In this document: one piece after another, positions 16,307 through 24,832 of the stretch | Layout of the letters: each line of letters opens with the position of its first letter | Position numbering within the stretch: the stretch's first letter is position 1 | Assembly: GCA_016709675.1 (NCBI GenBank) | Contig: JADJMH010000009.1 | Coordinates: 186,001 to 250,000, forward strand | DNA from: Candidatus Accumulibacter proximus | GTDB lineage: Bacteria; Pseudomonadota; Gammaproteobacteria; Burkholderiales; Rhodocyclaceae | Direction of reading: 5' to 3' | DNA length: 64,000 nt | The notes under the pieces: model-generated | What the model saw: only the letters and a program-made list of their open reading frames with translations | Databases searched by the model: none | Told to the model about the DNA's origin: nothing | Made by a program: the position numbers and the translations under genes

Positions 16307-18331
16307 TTGCTGGCGCGGGTGCTGTACTGGACCGGCGGCCATCCGTTCCTGACCACCCGGCTGTGCCAGGATCTGCGTCGGGAGGATGTGCACACGCCCG
16401 AGGGCGTCGATCGCTACGTCGATGCCCGCTACACGACCCTCGAAGGCCTCGGCGAGGACGTGCATGTGCAACAGATTCTCCGCTTCGTGCGGGAGCGGCT
16501 CAGCGACGGGCTGGCGAGCTTCAATCTCTACGAACGCATCCTCAAGGGTGAAACCGAGCGCGATCAGCCGAGCCTCGCGCACGCCGAGCTGAAACTGTCC
16601 GGGCTGGTCAAGCGTGACGGCAAGGGCTTGCTGATCCCGCGCAATCGCATCTATGCCCGCCTGTTCAACCGCGAGTGGGTGCACCAGAGCCGGCCGAAGC
16701 AGGAACTCACGCGCGCGCGACGCGTCGCCTACGGAGCGGTCGCGACGCTGGTGCTGGCCGTCATCTTTGGCGGCATCTACTACCAGACCAGCGTCGTCCC
16801 CCTGGAGGCGCAGGTCGTGCCGCTGGAGCAGCAATTGCAGGCGCGGCAGGAACTCGAGAAGCTGCAGGTGACGCTGACTCAGGACGTCCGTGGATTTACC
16901 ATGGTGAGGCTGCCGGCGCAGGATGGCAAAGCCGTGCTGCAGCGTGCCTTGCCGTATCTGCAGAGGCTGGGGAGCGGCCGCGATGGCGAGGGTCTGGCGC
17001 TCGATCTTGCCGCGGTCGGCAGTATCGATCCCGAGGTGCTCGCGCAGTTCACGGTGCTGCGGCGCCTGGTCATTTCCGACCCGAAGTTCTCGGACCTTGG
17101 CTGGGTCGCCGGCCTGGTTGGATTGCGGGAACTTGACGTTTCCTCGACCGCGGTCGTCGACCTTGCGGCCCTGGCAGGTCTCACCGAATTGCAGCGCTTC
17201 AGCGCGGCATTGACCGGTGTCAGCGACCTGTCGCCTCTGGTCAGGCTGGAAAAACTTGAAGTGCTCGAACTCTCGAACACCCGTGTCAAGGACCTCGCTC
17301 CGCTGGCCCGTCTGAGCAACCTACGGCAGCTCGATCTTGCGAACACCCCGGTCGACGACCTGGCGCCCCTGGCCAGCCTGAGCCAACTGGAGGAACTCGA
17401 CCTCTCGCGCACCAGGGTCAGGAATCTGGCGCCGCTGCAGAATCTGCCTGCGCTGCGTCACCTCGCGCTCGACGGCCTGGACATCCGCGATTTCGCCGTC
17501 ACTGGCCGCCCGGGGCAGGTCAGCGTCATCGAGGATCCGCCGCCCGGCGAGACCTTCCGCGACTGTCCGGAATGCCCGCTGATGGTCGTCGTGCCGGCGG
17601 GCAAGTTCGTCATGGGCTCACCGCCGGAAGAGAAGGGCCGCTTCGACAATGAGGGGCCGCAACGTCAGGTGACGATCCCGAAAGCGATCGCGGTCGGCCG
17701 GTACGAAGTGCGCTTTGACGAGTGGGCGCTGTGCGTGCAGGACGGGGCATGTCCCGCGCTGTCCGACGAGGGCTTCGGGCGCGGCGCCCGCCCGGTGATC
17801 AACGTCTCGTTCGACGACGCCAAGGCCTACGCACAGTGGCTCTCGAAGAAGAGCGGCAAGAGCTACCGTCTGCTGAGCGAAGCCGAGTGGGAATACGCCG
17901 CCCGGGCGGGGACGAGCACGGCGCGCTTCTGGGGCGACGATCCGGATCAGGCCTGTCCGCATGCGAACGTGGCGGACCAAACCGCCAAACGCGGACTACC
18001 GCAGCGCCTCAAGGCTGATTGGACTTTCCACAACTGTTTGGACGGCCATACGTATACCGCGCCGGTGGGTATTTACCAGCCGAACGCATTTGGCCTGTAC
18101 GACCTGATCGGCAATGTATGGGAATGGGTGGAGGACTGTTACCATGCGGACTATACGGACGCGCCTGACGGTGGCAAGGCGGTGATGGATAAGAAATGCG
18201 AAATGCATGTCCTGCGCGGCGGCGGGTGGTACGATGGCCCGGAGGGCCCGCGGTCGGCCCTGCGCGGCGGGGACCTCCCCGGCGGGCGCATCGGCTTCCT
18301 GGGTTTCCGTCTGGCCAGGACGCTCCCGTAG
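16307..18331 (+). CDS. DGR target: AAA / TM / LRR / FGE-sulfatase variable protein (N-terminally truncated)
   Basis: The readable part is 674 residues. About 1-125 is the C-terminal half of an AAA-like STAND ATPase (VLYWTGGHPFLTTRLCQDL). About 140-158 is one membrane helix, followed by a short coiled stretch. About 220-400 are leucine-rich repeats of about 22 residues (LSNLRQLDLANTPVDDLAPL). About 418-674 is an FGE-sulfatase/SUMF1 domain with C-type-lectin fold (VVPAGKFVMGSPPEEKG, RLLSEAEWEYAARAG, GNVWEWVED). The last 40 codons are the variable repeat that the downstream template rewrites. The first codon is a TTG right after a poly-G run, so the true start is lost. Likely a membrane-associated recognition protein whose ligand-binding tip is diversified. 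Confidence 0.88.
   Translation: MLARVLYWTGGHPFLTTRLCQDLRREDVHTPEGVDRYVDARYTTLEGLGEDVHVQQILRFVRERLSDGLASFNLYERILKGETERDQPSLAHAELKLSGLVKRDGKGLLIPRNRIYARLFNREWVHQSRPKQELTRARRVAYGAVATLVLAVIFGGIYYQTSVVPLEAQVVPLEQQLQARQELEKLQVTLTQDVRGFTMVRLPAQDGKAVLQRALPYLQRLGSGRDGEGLALDLAAVGSIDPEVLAQFTVLRRLVISDPKFSDLGWVAGLVGLRELDVSSTAVVDLAALAGLTELQRFSAALTGVSDLSPLVRLEKLEVLELSNTRVKDLAPLARLSNLRQLDLANTPVDDLAPLASLSQLEELDLSRTRVRNLAPLQNLPALRHLALDGLDIRDFAVTGRPGQVSVIEDPPPGETFRDCPECPLMVVVPAGKFVMGSPPEEKGRFDNEGPQRQVTIPKAIAVGRYEVRFDEWALCVQDGACPALSDEGFGRGARPVINVSFDDAKAYAQWLSKKSGKSYRLLSEAEWEYAARAGTSTARFWGDDPDQACPHANVADQTAKRGLPQRLKADWTFHNCLDGHTYTAPVGIYQPNAFGLYDLIGNVWEWVEDCYHADYTDAPDGGKAVMDKKCEMHVLRGGGWYDGPEGPRSALRGGDLPGGRIGFLGFRLARTLP
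18209..18322 (+). repeat. DGR variable repeat (VR)
   Basis: 114 bases at the 3' end of the target gene, aligned without gaps to the template repeat at 18485-18598. The first 21 bases and a 3' block (CTGGGTTTCCGTCTGGCCAG) are identical. Between them 21 of 69 bases differ, 20 of these at template adenines. Codons changed include AAC to TAC, GGC, GAC, ATC and TTC, and AAG to CTG and GGG. A hairpin (GCTCCC/GGGAGC, 18322-18346) spans the VR end and the stop codon, comparable in position to the target hairpin of the Bordetella phage DGR. Confidence 0.95.
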
Positions 18332-18380
18332 CATGGCGGAGGGAGCTTGCCCCTTGAACCTTGATGCCTTTACCCCTTTT

Positions 18381-18471
18381 CTGCCGGCAAAGCCGGCAGA
18401 GGTTTTGCGAGCGCGCGCAGCGCGCTCGCGCAATGTCTTTCGTCGCCCGGCGGTACGCCGGATGGCGAAAG
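18381..18471 (+). other. Three tandem hairpins upstream of the template repeat
   Basis: Stem 1 (18381-18399): CTGCCGGC/GCCGGCAG with loop AAA. Stem 2 (18407-18429): GCGAGCGCGC/GCGCGCTCGC, loop GCA, perfect 10 bp. Stem 3 (18437-18471): about 16 bp with one mismatch and G-U pairs, CTTTCG/CGAAAG at the base and GGCG/CGCC at the GTA loop. All three lie between the target stop and the TR. They could end target transcription or structure the template RNA for the reverse transcriptase and Avd. Confidence 0.65.
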
Positions 18472-18484
18472 CCTGGCTCGCCCA

Positions 18485-18598
18485 GTCCTGCGCGGCGGCG
18501 GGTGGAACAATAACCCGGAGAACGCGCGGTCGGCCAAGCGCAACAGGAACCACCCCGGCAAGCGCAACAACAACCTGGGTTTCCGTCTGGCCAGCACG
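18485..18598 (+). repeat. DGR template repeat (TR)
   Basis: Non-coding donor copy of the VR, 276 bases downstream of it and upstream of avd and the reverse transcriptase on the same strand. Its core is rich in AAC, AAG and AAT codons (25 adenines in 69 bases), the typical design that lets adenine mutagenesis reach many amino acids while avoiding stop codons. Fixed CCG GAG and CCC GGC codons are interleaved. Confidence 0.95.
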
Positions 18599-18739
18599 CC
18601 GTAACGTCGGAGCCGCTCGCCCCACGGGGCGCTCGGGAGTACATGCGGTGTCCACGGGCGAGCCATGTTCAGCGCAGCACCCCGCCCGCGTCTTGCCGGA
18701 GCCTACCGGGACGCGGGCGGCCCCGGAGCGCAACGGCTG

Positions 18740-19117
18740 ATGAGCCGGCCGCAGGGGCGCGGCGCCACGGCCCTGGAGAAGCACTACGCCTTCCTGCGCT
18801 GGCTGATCCCGACCGTCGAGCAGTTTCCGCGCGGGCAGAAGTTCCTGCTCGGTGACCGCCTGCAGAACGCAGCGCTGACGGTGCTCGAATGCCTGATCGA
18901 GGCGACCTACAGCCGGCGCTGCGAGCCGCCATTGGCGCGGGCCAACCTCGAACTGGAAAAGCTGCGGCTGCTCTTCCGGCTGGCGCACGATCTGCATCAT
19001 CTCGACTGCCGCCGTTACGAGTTTGCCGCGCGCAGCCTCGACGAGGTTGGGCGGCTGATCGGCGGCTGGCGGCGTGCCCTGCAGGCACCATCGGCGAGCG
19101 GCGATGGCGCGCCGTGA
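18740..19117 (+). CDS. avd: DGR accessory variability determinant Avd (125 aa)
   Basis: Four-helix-bundle protein that pentamerises around and assists the DGR reverse transcriptase. Evidence is the family pattern: FLRWLIPTVEQFPRGQKFLL, a helix with ALTVLECLIEATYS, then LRLLFRLAHDLHHLD and YEFAARSLDEVGRLIGGW. This matches the S23 rRNA-insert-like fold of Avd. Start at ATG 18740 gives the usual length; an upstream ATG at 18665 would add 25 unlikely residues. Its stop lies inside the RT gene start (14-base overlap), so the two are coupled. Its positive surface is thought to bind the TR RNA. Confidence 0.9.
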   Translation: MSRPQGRGATALEKHYAFLRWLIPTVEQFPRGQKFLLGDRLQNAALTVLECLIEATYSRRCEPPLARANLELEKLRLLFRLAHDLHHLDCRRYEFAARSLDEVGRLIGGWRRALQAPSASGDGAP

Positions 19118-20207
19118 ATCCCATCTTTTCGCGCGCATCGCCGATTTCACGGCGCTGCGCGAGGCGGCGTTACGCGCCGCCCGGGGCAAACGGCACAAGC
19201 CGAGGGTCGCGGAGTTCCTCGCCGGCCTCGAAACCGAGGTGCTGCGCTTGCAGCGCGAGTTGCTGCAGGGGTCCTGGCAGCCGGGCGGCTACACCGAGTT
19301 CATGGTGCGCGAGAGCAAGCCGCGCCTGATCTCCGCTGCGCCGTTTCGCGACCGTGTGGTACATCACGCTCTGTGCGCCGTCATCGGGCCACTGTTCGAG
19401 CGCGCTTTCATCGCCCGCTCGTATGCCAGCTTGCAAGGCCGGGGTACCCATCGCGCCGTCGCCGCCTACGAGAAGCTGCGCAACCACCATCGACATGTGT
19501 TGCGCGCCGACGTCTTCCGCTACTTCCCGGCCATCGACCACGCCGTTCTGAAGCAGGACATCCGCCGCCGCATCGCCTGTGCGCCAACGCTCTGGCTGTG
19601 CGATACGATCATCGACGGTTCGAACGCCCAGGAGCCGGTTAACCGTTACTTTCCCGGCGACGAGCTGTTTACGCCGTGGGAACGGCGGCGGGGATTGCCG
19701 ATCGGCAATCTCACCAGCCAGTGGTTCGGCAATCTCTACCTCGACTCGCTCGATCATTACGTCAGCGAGGTATTGCGCGCACCGTACCTGCGCTACCTCG
19801 ATGACTTCGCTCTGTTTGCCGACGATCCCGGGCGCCTGGCGTGCTGGCGCGAGGAGATCGCCCGTTTTCTGGAGCAGCCCCGGCTGTTGTTGCATCCGCT
19901 GAAGACGCAGGTCAGCGAAACCCGCTTGCCGACACAGTTCCTGGGTTATGTCCTTGGGCCGGGTTCACGGCGCCTTTTGCCGGGAGAGAACCTGATCCGC
20001 CTGCGCGGGCGGCTGCGCAGTCTGCGTGACCGCTGGCGCGCGGGGACGGTATCGCGTGACGAGGTGCAACAGCGCCTGGGGGCGTGGATCGCCCACGCCC
20101 GGCACGCCGACACCGTCGGCCTGAGGCACGGCCTCTTCCGGGGTGGCTGGTTCGATCCGCGCTGGGGCAACGAGAGTCCGGTTGTGAGCCCTGCCAGGCG
20201 GCGGTGA
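19104..20207 (+). CDS. DGR reverse transcriptase (367 aa)
   Basis: Copies the TR RNA with errors at adenines; the cDNA then replaces the VR. RT motifs in order: FRDRVVHHALCAVIGPLFER (motif 2 region), VLRADVFRYFPAIDH (first catalytic Asp), GLPIGNLTSQWFGNLYLD (motif 4, with the I-G-x3-SQ form specific to DGR enzymes instead of QGxxxSP), and YLRYLDDFALFADD (catalytic YLDD near residue 232). Residues CWREEIARFLEQPRLLLHPLK form the thumb entry. No maturase or endonuclease domain, which excludes a group II intron. Full length for the family; start ATG 19104 overlaps avd. Confidence 0.96.
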   Translation: MARRESHLFARIADFTALREAALRAARGKRHKPRVAEFLAGLETEVLRLQRELLQGSWQPGGYTEFMVRESKPRLISAAPFRDRVVHHALCAVIGPLFERAFIARSYASLQGRGTHRAVAAYEKLRNHHRHVLRADVFRYFPAIDHAVLKQDIRRRIACAPTLWLCDTIIDGSNAQEPVNRYFPGDELFTPWERRRGLPIGNLTSQWFGNLYLDSLDHYVSEVLRAPYLRYLDDFALFADDPGRLACWREEIARFLEQPRLLLHPLKTQVSETRLPTQFLGYVLGPGSRRLLPGENLIRLRGRLRSLRDRWRAGTVSRDEVQQRLGAWIAHARHADTVGLRHGLFRGGWFDPRWGNESPVVSPARRR

Positions 20208-20410
20208 ATCTCAGACCGTGTCCTCAACGCACAGGGTGCTGATCTCGGCATTCGAGCAGACGCGCGCCGCCGGGACTTCGGCTTCTGCGTGGGCCGAGCG
20301 GCAGGCGTCGATCGCCGCGCAGCGCGTCACGACGTGCGTCGCGGCCGGCGTTGTCGGTCAGTTGTTCGGGGAGCCGGGTCCGCTGGCGACCATTCTCGTG
20401 AAGCAAGAAC

Positions 20411-20435
20411 AAAGCCCCCTTGCGGGGGCTTTTTC
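20411..20435 (-). terminator. Rho-independent terminator of icd (bidirectional)
   Basis: AAAGCCCC(C)TTG(C)GGGGCTTT hairpin with A-run on one side and T-run on the other, so it can stop icd on the minus strand and the DGR transcript on the plus strand. A degenerate copy accompanies the icd fragment near 15440-15459. Confidence 0.8.
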
Positions 20436-20454
20436 AAGTTAGCGGGTTGGGGGG

Positions 20455-21684
20455 CTACATGCGGGCGATCATTGCGTCGCCGAACTCGGAGCAGGACACC
20501 TCGGTCGCACCTTCCATCAGACGCGCGAAGTCGTAGGTCACGACCTTGTCGCCGATCGCCGCTTCCATGGACGAGACGATCAGGTCGGCGGCTTCGATCC
20601 AGCCCAGGTGACGCAGCATCATCTCGGCCGAGAGGATCAGCGAACCGGGGTTGACCTTGTCGAGTCCGGCGTACTTCGGTGCCGTGCCGTGCGTCGCCTC
20701 GAAACACGCGTAGAGGTCGGAGATGTTCGCGCCGGGGGCGATGCCGATACCGCCAACCTGTGCCGCCAGCGCGTCGGAGATGTAGTCGCCGTTCAGGTTG
20801 GTGGTGCAGATCACGTCGTATTCAGCCGGGCGCAGCAGGATCTGCTGCAGGAAGGCGTCGGCGATCGAGTCCTTGATGATGATGCCGTTCGGCAGCTTGA
20901 GCCACGGCCCGCCGTCGATCTCGACGCCACCGAATTCGTTCTTGGCCAGTGCGTAGGACCAGTCACGGAAGGCCCCCTCGGTGAACTTCATGATGTTGCC
21001 CTTGTGCACGATGGTCACCGAGCGGCGCTTGTTGGCGATCGCGTACTTGATCGCGGCGCGGACCAGGCGCTCGGTGCCGTCCTTCGAAATCGGCTTGATG
21101 CCGATGCCGGAGGTGGCCGGGAAACGAATCTTCTTGACCCCCATTTCGTCCTGCAGGAACTTGATGACCTTGTTGCAGCCGTCGGAACCGGCGAGCCACT
21201 CGATGCCGGCGTAGATGTCCTCGGTGTTCTCGCGGAAGATCACCATGTTGGTCTTCGACGGATCCTTGAGCGGCGACGGGACGCCACGGAAGTACTGGAT
21301 CGGACGGACGCACTGGTAGAGATCGAGTTCCTGACGCAGGGCGACATTCAACGAACGGATGCCGCCACCGACCGGCGTCGTCATCGGCCCCTTGATCGAA
21401 ACCGAGTACTCCTTCAGCGTGTCGAGCGTTTCAGCCGACAGCCAGACGTCGGAACCGTACATCTGGGTGGATTTTTCACCGGCATAGACTTCCATCCAGT
21501 GAATCTTCCTGGCGCCTGCGTAGGCCTTGGCAACCGCGGCATCGACGACCTTGATCATCACCGGTGTAATGTCGATACCGATGCCGTCACCTTCGATGAA
21601 CGGGATGATCGGGTTATCCGGGATGGCTTGCCCCGGAACGATTTTCTGGCCGCCTTGCGGAACTTTGATCAGACTTGCGCTCAT
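20455..21684 (-). CDS. icd: NADP-dependent isocitrate dehydrogenase (409 aa)
   Basis: TCA-cycle oxidative decarboxylation of isocitrate to 2-oxoglutarate with NADP. Motifs: GDGIGIDITP near the start; SLNVALRQELDLYQCVRPIQ, where the leading Ser is the residue phosphorylated by AceK; IFRENTEDIYAGIEW; and NLNGDYISDALAAQVGG. Start ATG 21684 (MSASLIKVPQGGQ); the frame stays open 65 codons further upstream without icd homology. aceK is divergently transcribed 308 bases away, the kinase/phosphatase that controls this enzyme. A diverged partial copy lies at 15436-16221. Confidence 0.97.
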   Translation of the reverse strand: MSASLIKVPQGGQKIVPGQAIPDNPIIPFIEGDGIGIDITPVMIKVVDAAVAKAYAGARKIHWMEVYAGEKSTQMYGSDVWLSAETLDTLKEYSVSIKGPMTTPVGGGIRSLNVALRQELDLYQCVRPIQYFRGVPSPLKDPSKTNMVIFRENTEDIYAGIEWLAGSDGCNKVIKFLQDEMGVKKIRFPATSGIGIKPISKDGTERLVRAAIKYAIANKRRSVTIVHKGNIMKFTEGAFRDWSYALAKNEFGGVEIDGGPWLKLPNGIIIKDSIADAFLQQILLRPAEYDVICTTNLNGDYISDALAAQVGGIGIAPGANISDLYACFEATHGTAPKYAGLDKVNPGSLILSAEMMLRHLGWIEAADLIVSSMEAAIGDKVVTYDFARLMEGATEVSCSEFGDAMIARM

Positions 21685-21992
21685 GCCAACTCCATATAGT
21701 GTGGTTTGGTGGTATCCGATTTGGGTGCCAGCACCAGTGCCTTGCCGCTCACGGCGATGGCTCGGAAACTGCAGATCGGACGATGCTGCATACGTGGGCA
21801 CGAGGGATCTGTCTGAAGCAAATTCTCCTGCGGCACCACGCGCAATTATGTCGCAAATACAGGCGGGCTGCCAGCACATTCAGTGCCTCGCAAGAGTCTC
21901 GAATGGCTGCCTGGAAAAGATCGCGGCGGCTTGCTGCGGTGCGGCAGGCCGAATGCTACAATCGAACGACGTCAGACCATCAGGCTTGCTCC
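21685..21992. promoter_or_regulatory. Divergent icd/aceK promoter region
   Basis: 308 bases without a gene between the two starts. TACAAT at 21957-21962 is a plausible -10 for aceK, about 30 bases before its ATG. On the other strand ACTATAT near 21700 could serve icd, next to its GGAG ribosome-binding site. No recognised operator. Confidence 0.4.
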
Positions 21993-23745
21993 ATGGACAT
22001 TTCGACCGTTACCAACGTGCTCGCTCAACGCCTTGCCGAGGCGATGATCGATGGCTTCAATCGGCATTATCGACTGATTCGGCATTATGGCCAGCAAGCG
22101 AAGCTGCTGTTCGAGGCGGCGGACTGGAAGGGTGTCCATGAGGCCGTGCGCGAGCGCATCCGTTCCTACGACGAACGGGTCAGCGAAACCGCCGAGCTGT
22201 TGTGCGCCAACTTCGCTGCCGCTTCGCTCGACGATGCGACCTGGCAGCAGCTCAAGCTGCTTTACATCGGGCAACTGATCAACCACAAGCAGCCTGAACT
22301 CGCCGAGACCTTTTTCAACTCGGTTTGCTCGAAGATCCTGCACCGGACGTATTTCAACAACGACTACATCTTTGCCCGCCCGGCCGTATCGACCGCGTAC
22401 ATCCAGTCTTACCCGCCGACCTACCGCAGTTACTACCCGGCGCAGCGCGGCCTGCGCAACACGATCCGGCAGATCATCGTCGACTTCGACTGGCAACGCC
22501 CGTTCGAGGATCTCGACCGGGACGTGGACTATGTCATGCGCACGGCGGAAAGGCGTGTCGGCACGTGGCCACCCGCCGAGGCCAACGCGCAGATCCAGGT
22601 CCTGCACTCGGCTTTCTACCGCAACAAGGGGGCCTACGTCTTTGGCAAGGCGATCAACGGCCACGACGAGGTTCCCTTCGCCATCGCCGTGGTGCACACG
22701 CCGGAAGGCAAGCTGGTGCTCGACACGATCCTGCTCGACCGCTGGCTGATCAGCGTGCTGTTCTCGCTGTCGCGTGCCTATTTCATGGTCGATATGGAAG
22801 TGCCTTCGGGCTACGTGGACTTCCTGCGCAGCATCATGCCGAACAAGCCGCCATCAGAGCTGTACACCATGCTGGGCCTCGGCAAGCAGGGCAAGACGCT
22901 GTTCTTTCGTGACCTCAAGCAGCACCTTCGTCATTCCGAGGATCAGTTCATCATTGCGCCGGGGATCGCCGGTCTGGTCATGCTGGTATTCACGCTGCCG
23001 TCGTATCCCTACGTTTTCAAGCTGATCAAGGATGTCTTCGGCGCTTCGAAGGAAATGGACCGGGCAACGGTCAAGCGGAAATATCTGCTGGTGAAGCAGG
23101 TCGACCGGGTCGGCCGCATGGCGGACACGCTTGAGTTCTCGCAGGTGGCGCTGCCCCGGAAGCGCTTCTCGGCTGAACTCCTCGAAGCGCTGCATACCCT
23201 GGCGCCATCGCTGCTCGAGGAAGAGGGGGACGATCTGGTGATCAAGCACCTCTACATCGAACGTCGGCTGACGCCACTCAACATCTACCTCGACTCGGCG
23301 ACGCCGGAGCAGATCGACCACGCCGTGCTCGAATACGGCAACGCCATCAAGGAACTGGCGTGCGCCAACATTTTCCCGGGCGACATGTTGTGGAAGAACT
23401 TCGGCGTCACTCGCTACAACCGGGTCGTGTTCTATGACTACGACGAAATCGAGTACATGACCGACACCAATTTTCGTGTCATCCCGGAAGCGCCGTACCC
23501 GGAGATGGAGATGTCGGGCGAGCCCTGGTATTCGGTTGGCCGGCACGATGTCTTCCCCGGAGGAGTTTGCCAGTTTCCTGCTGGGCTCGCCGAAGGTGCG
23601 CTCGGCCTTCCTCAAGTACCATCGGGCGCTGCTCAACGTGAAGTTCTGGCGAACCGCGCAGGACAATATCCGCGCCGGACACGTCGAGGATTTCTTTCCC
23701 TACCCCGAAGATCTGCGTTTCTGCAGGGCGTTTGCCGGCAGCTGA
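21993..23745 (+). pseudogene. aceK: Isocitrate dehydrogenase kinase/phosphatase, one frameshift
   Basis: AceK phosphorylates and dephosphorylates Icd and so directs carbon between the TCA cycle and the glyoxylate shunt. Homology runs from MDISTVTNVLAQRLAEAMID to LRFCRAFAGS, about 583 residues, full length. APGIAGLVMLVFTLPSYPYVF and the C-terminal kinase core (CANIFPGDMLWKNFGVTRYN, FYDYDEIEYMTD) are intact. A single extra C in CCCC at 23555-23558 shifts the frame after VGRHDVFP; the rest (EEFASFLLGSPKVRSAFLKY) continues in the +1 frame. Because everything else is conserved and the shift sits in a homopolymer, a sequencing error is likely and the real gene is probably functional. Confidence 0.9.
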
Positions 23746-23774
23746 GGTGGCCGCCCCTTGCCAGGGATCGTTCT

Positions 23775-24208
<434 letters not shown>

Positions 24209-24312
24209 GGACGCTCTCCTTCGCGTTGCCAATTGTTGATCGATATCAAAACGTCACGCTGCCGTCTGCGTACGCTTGAGTGTCCAAGACAACCAGTTCC
24301 TGAGGGCAGCTC

Positions 24313-24798
24313 ATGAGCGCAACAGATTTGATCCAGTGGTCCGATGAGTTCAGCGTCAACATCCAGGAAATCGACGAGCAGCACAAGGTGCTCGTCGGCC
24401 TGCTCAACGAGTTGCACCGGGCGATTCGCGAGCACCACGGCAAGGCGACCTCAAGGGAAATCCTCAACCGTCTGGCGGAATATACACGCACTCACTTTCT
24501 GCTCGAAGAGAGCCTGATGCGTCTGACGCATTACCCCGGCCTCGAGATCCACAAGCAACAGCACCAGGACCTGATGCACCAGGTCGAGGCGTTGCAGCAC
24601 AAGCTCAACAAGGAAGACGTTGCGATCAGTTTCGAGTTGCTGCATTTCCTGCGCAACTGGCTCATCCAGCACATCAACGATAGCGACAAGCGTTTTGGCG
24701 CGCACTTCGACAAGGTAGGCCTGGCCGCGTACGCGCACTGGAGCAAGGACGTTGAGCGAACGATGAAGAAGAAAAAATGGTGGTGGAAATTCTGGTGA
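24313..24798 (+). CDS. Bacteriohemerythrin (161 aa)
   Basis: Di-iron oxygen-binding four-helix protein. Ligand motifs are present in order: W-x-D near the start (IQWSDEFSVNIQEIDEQHK), HFLLEE, HKQQHQDLMHQ and HINDSD. The C-terminus is lysine/tryptophan-rich (KKKKWWWKFW), unusual for the family and possibly a membrane-surface or targeting tail. No signal peptide. Single-domain; such proteins sense, store or deliver oxygen in microaerophilic bacteria. Convergent with the hydroxypyruvate isomerase gene. Confidence 0.92.
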   Translation: MSATDLIQWSDEFSVNIQEIDEQHKVLVGLLNELHRAIREHHGKATSREILNRLAEYTRTHFLLEESLMRLTHYPGLEIHKQQHQDLMHQVEALQHKLNKEDVAISFELLHFLRNWLIQHINDSDKRFGAHFDKVGLAAYAHWSKDVERTMKKKKWWWKFW

Positions 24799-24832
24799 GC
24801 CCGGGCTTCGCGGGCCGTTCCTGGCCGACTGC

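Noticed and set aside
19104..20207. Group II intron or retron reverse transcriptase
   Set aside because: No maturase/endonuclease domains or retron msr/msd; SQ form of motif 4, adjacent avd and VR/TR pair identify a DGR.
20208..20410. A small gene after the reverse transcriptase
   Set aside because: Open on both strands but no start, RBS or homology that I could support.
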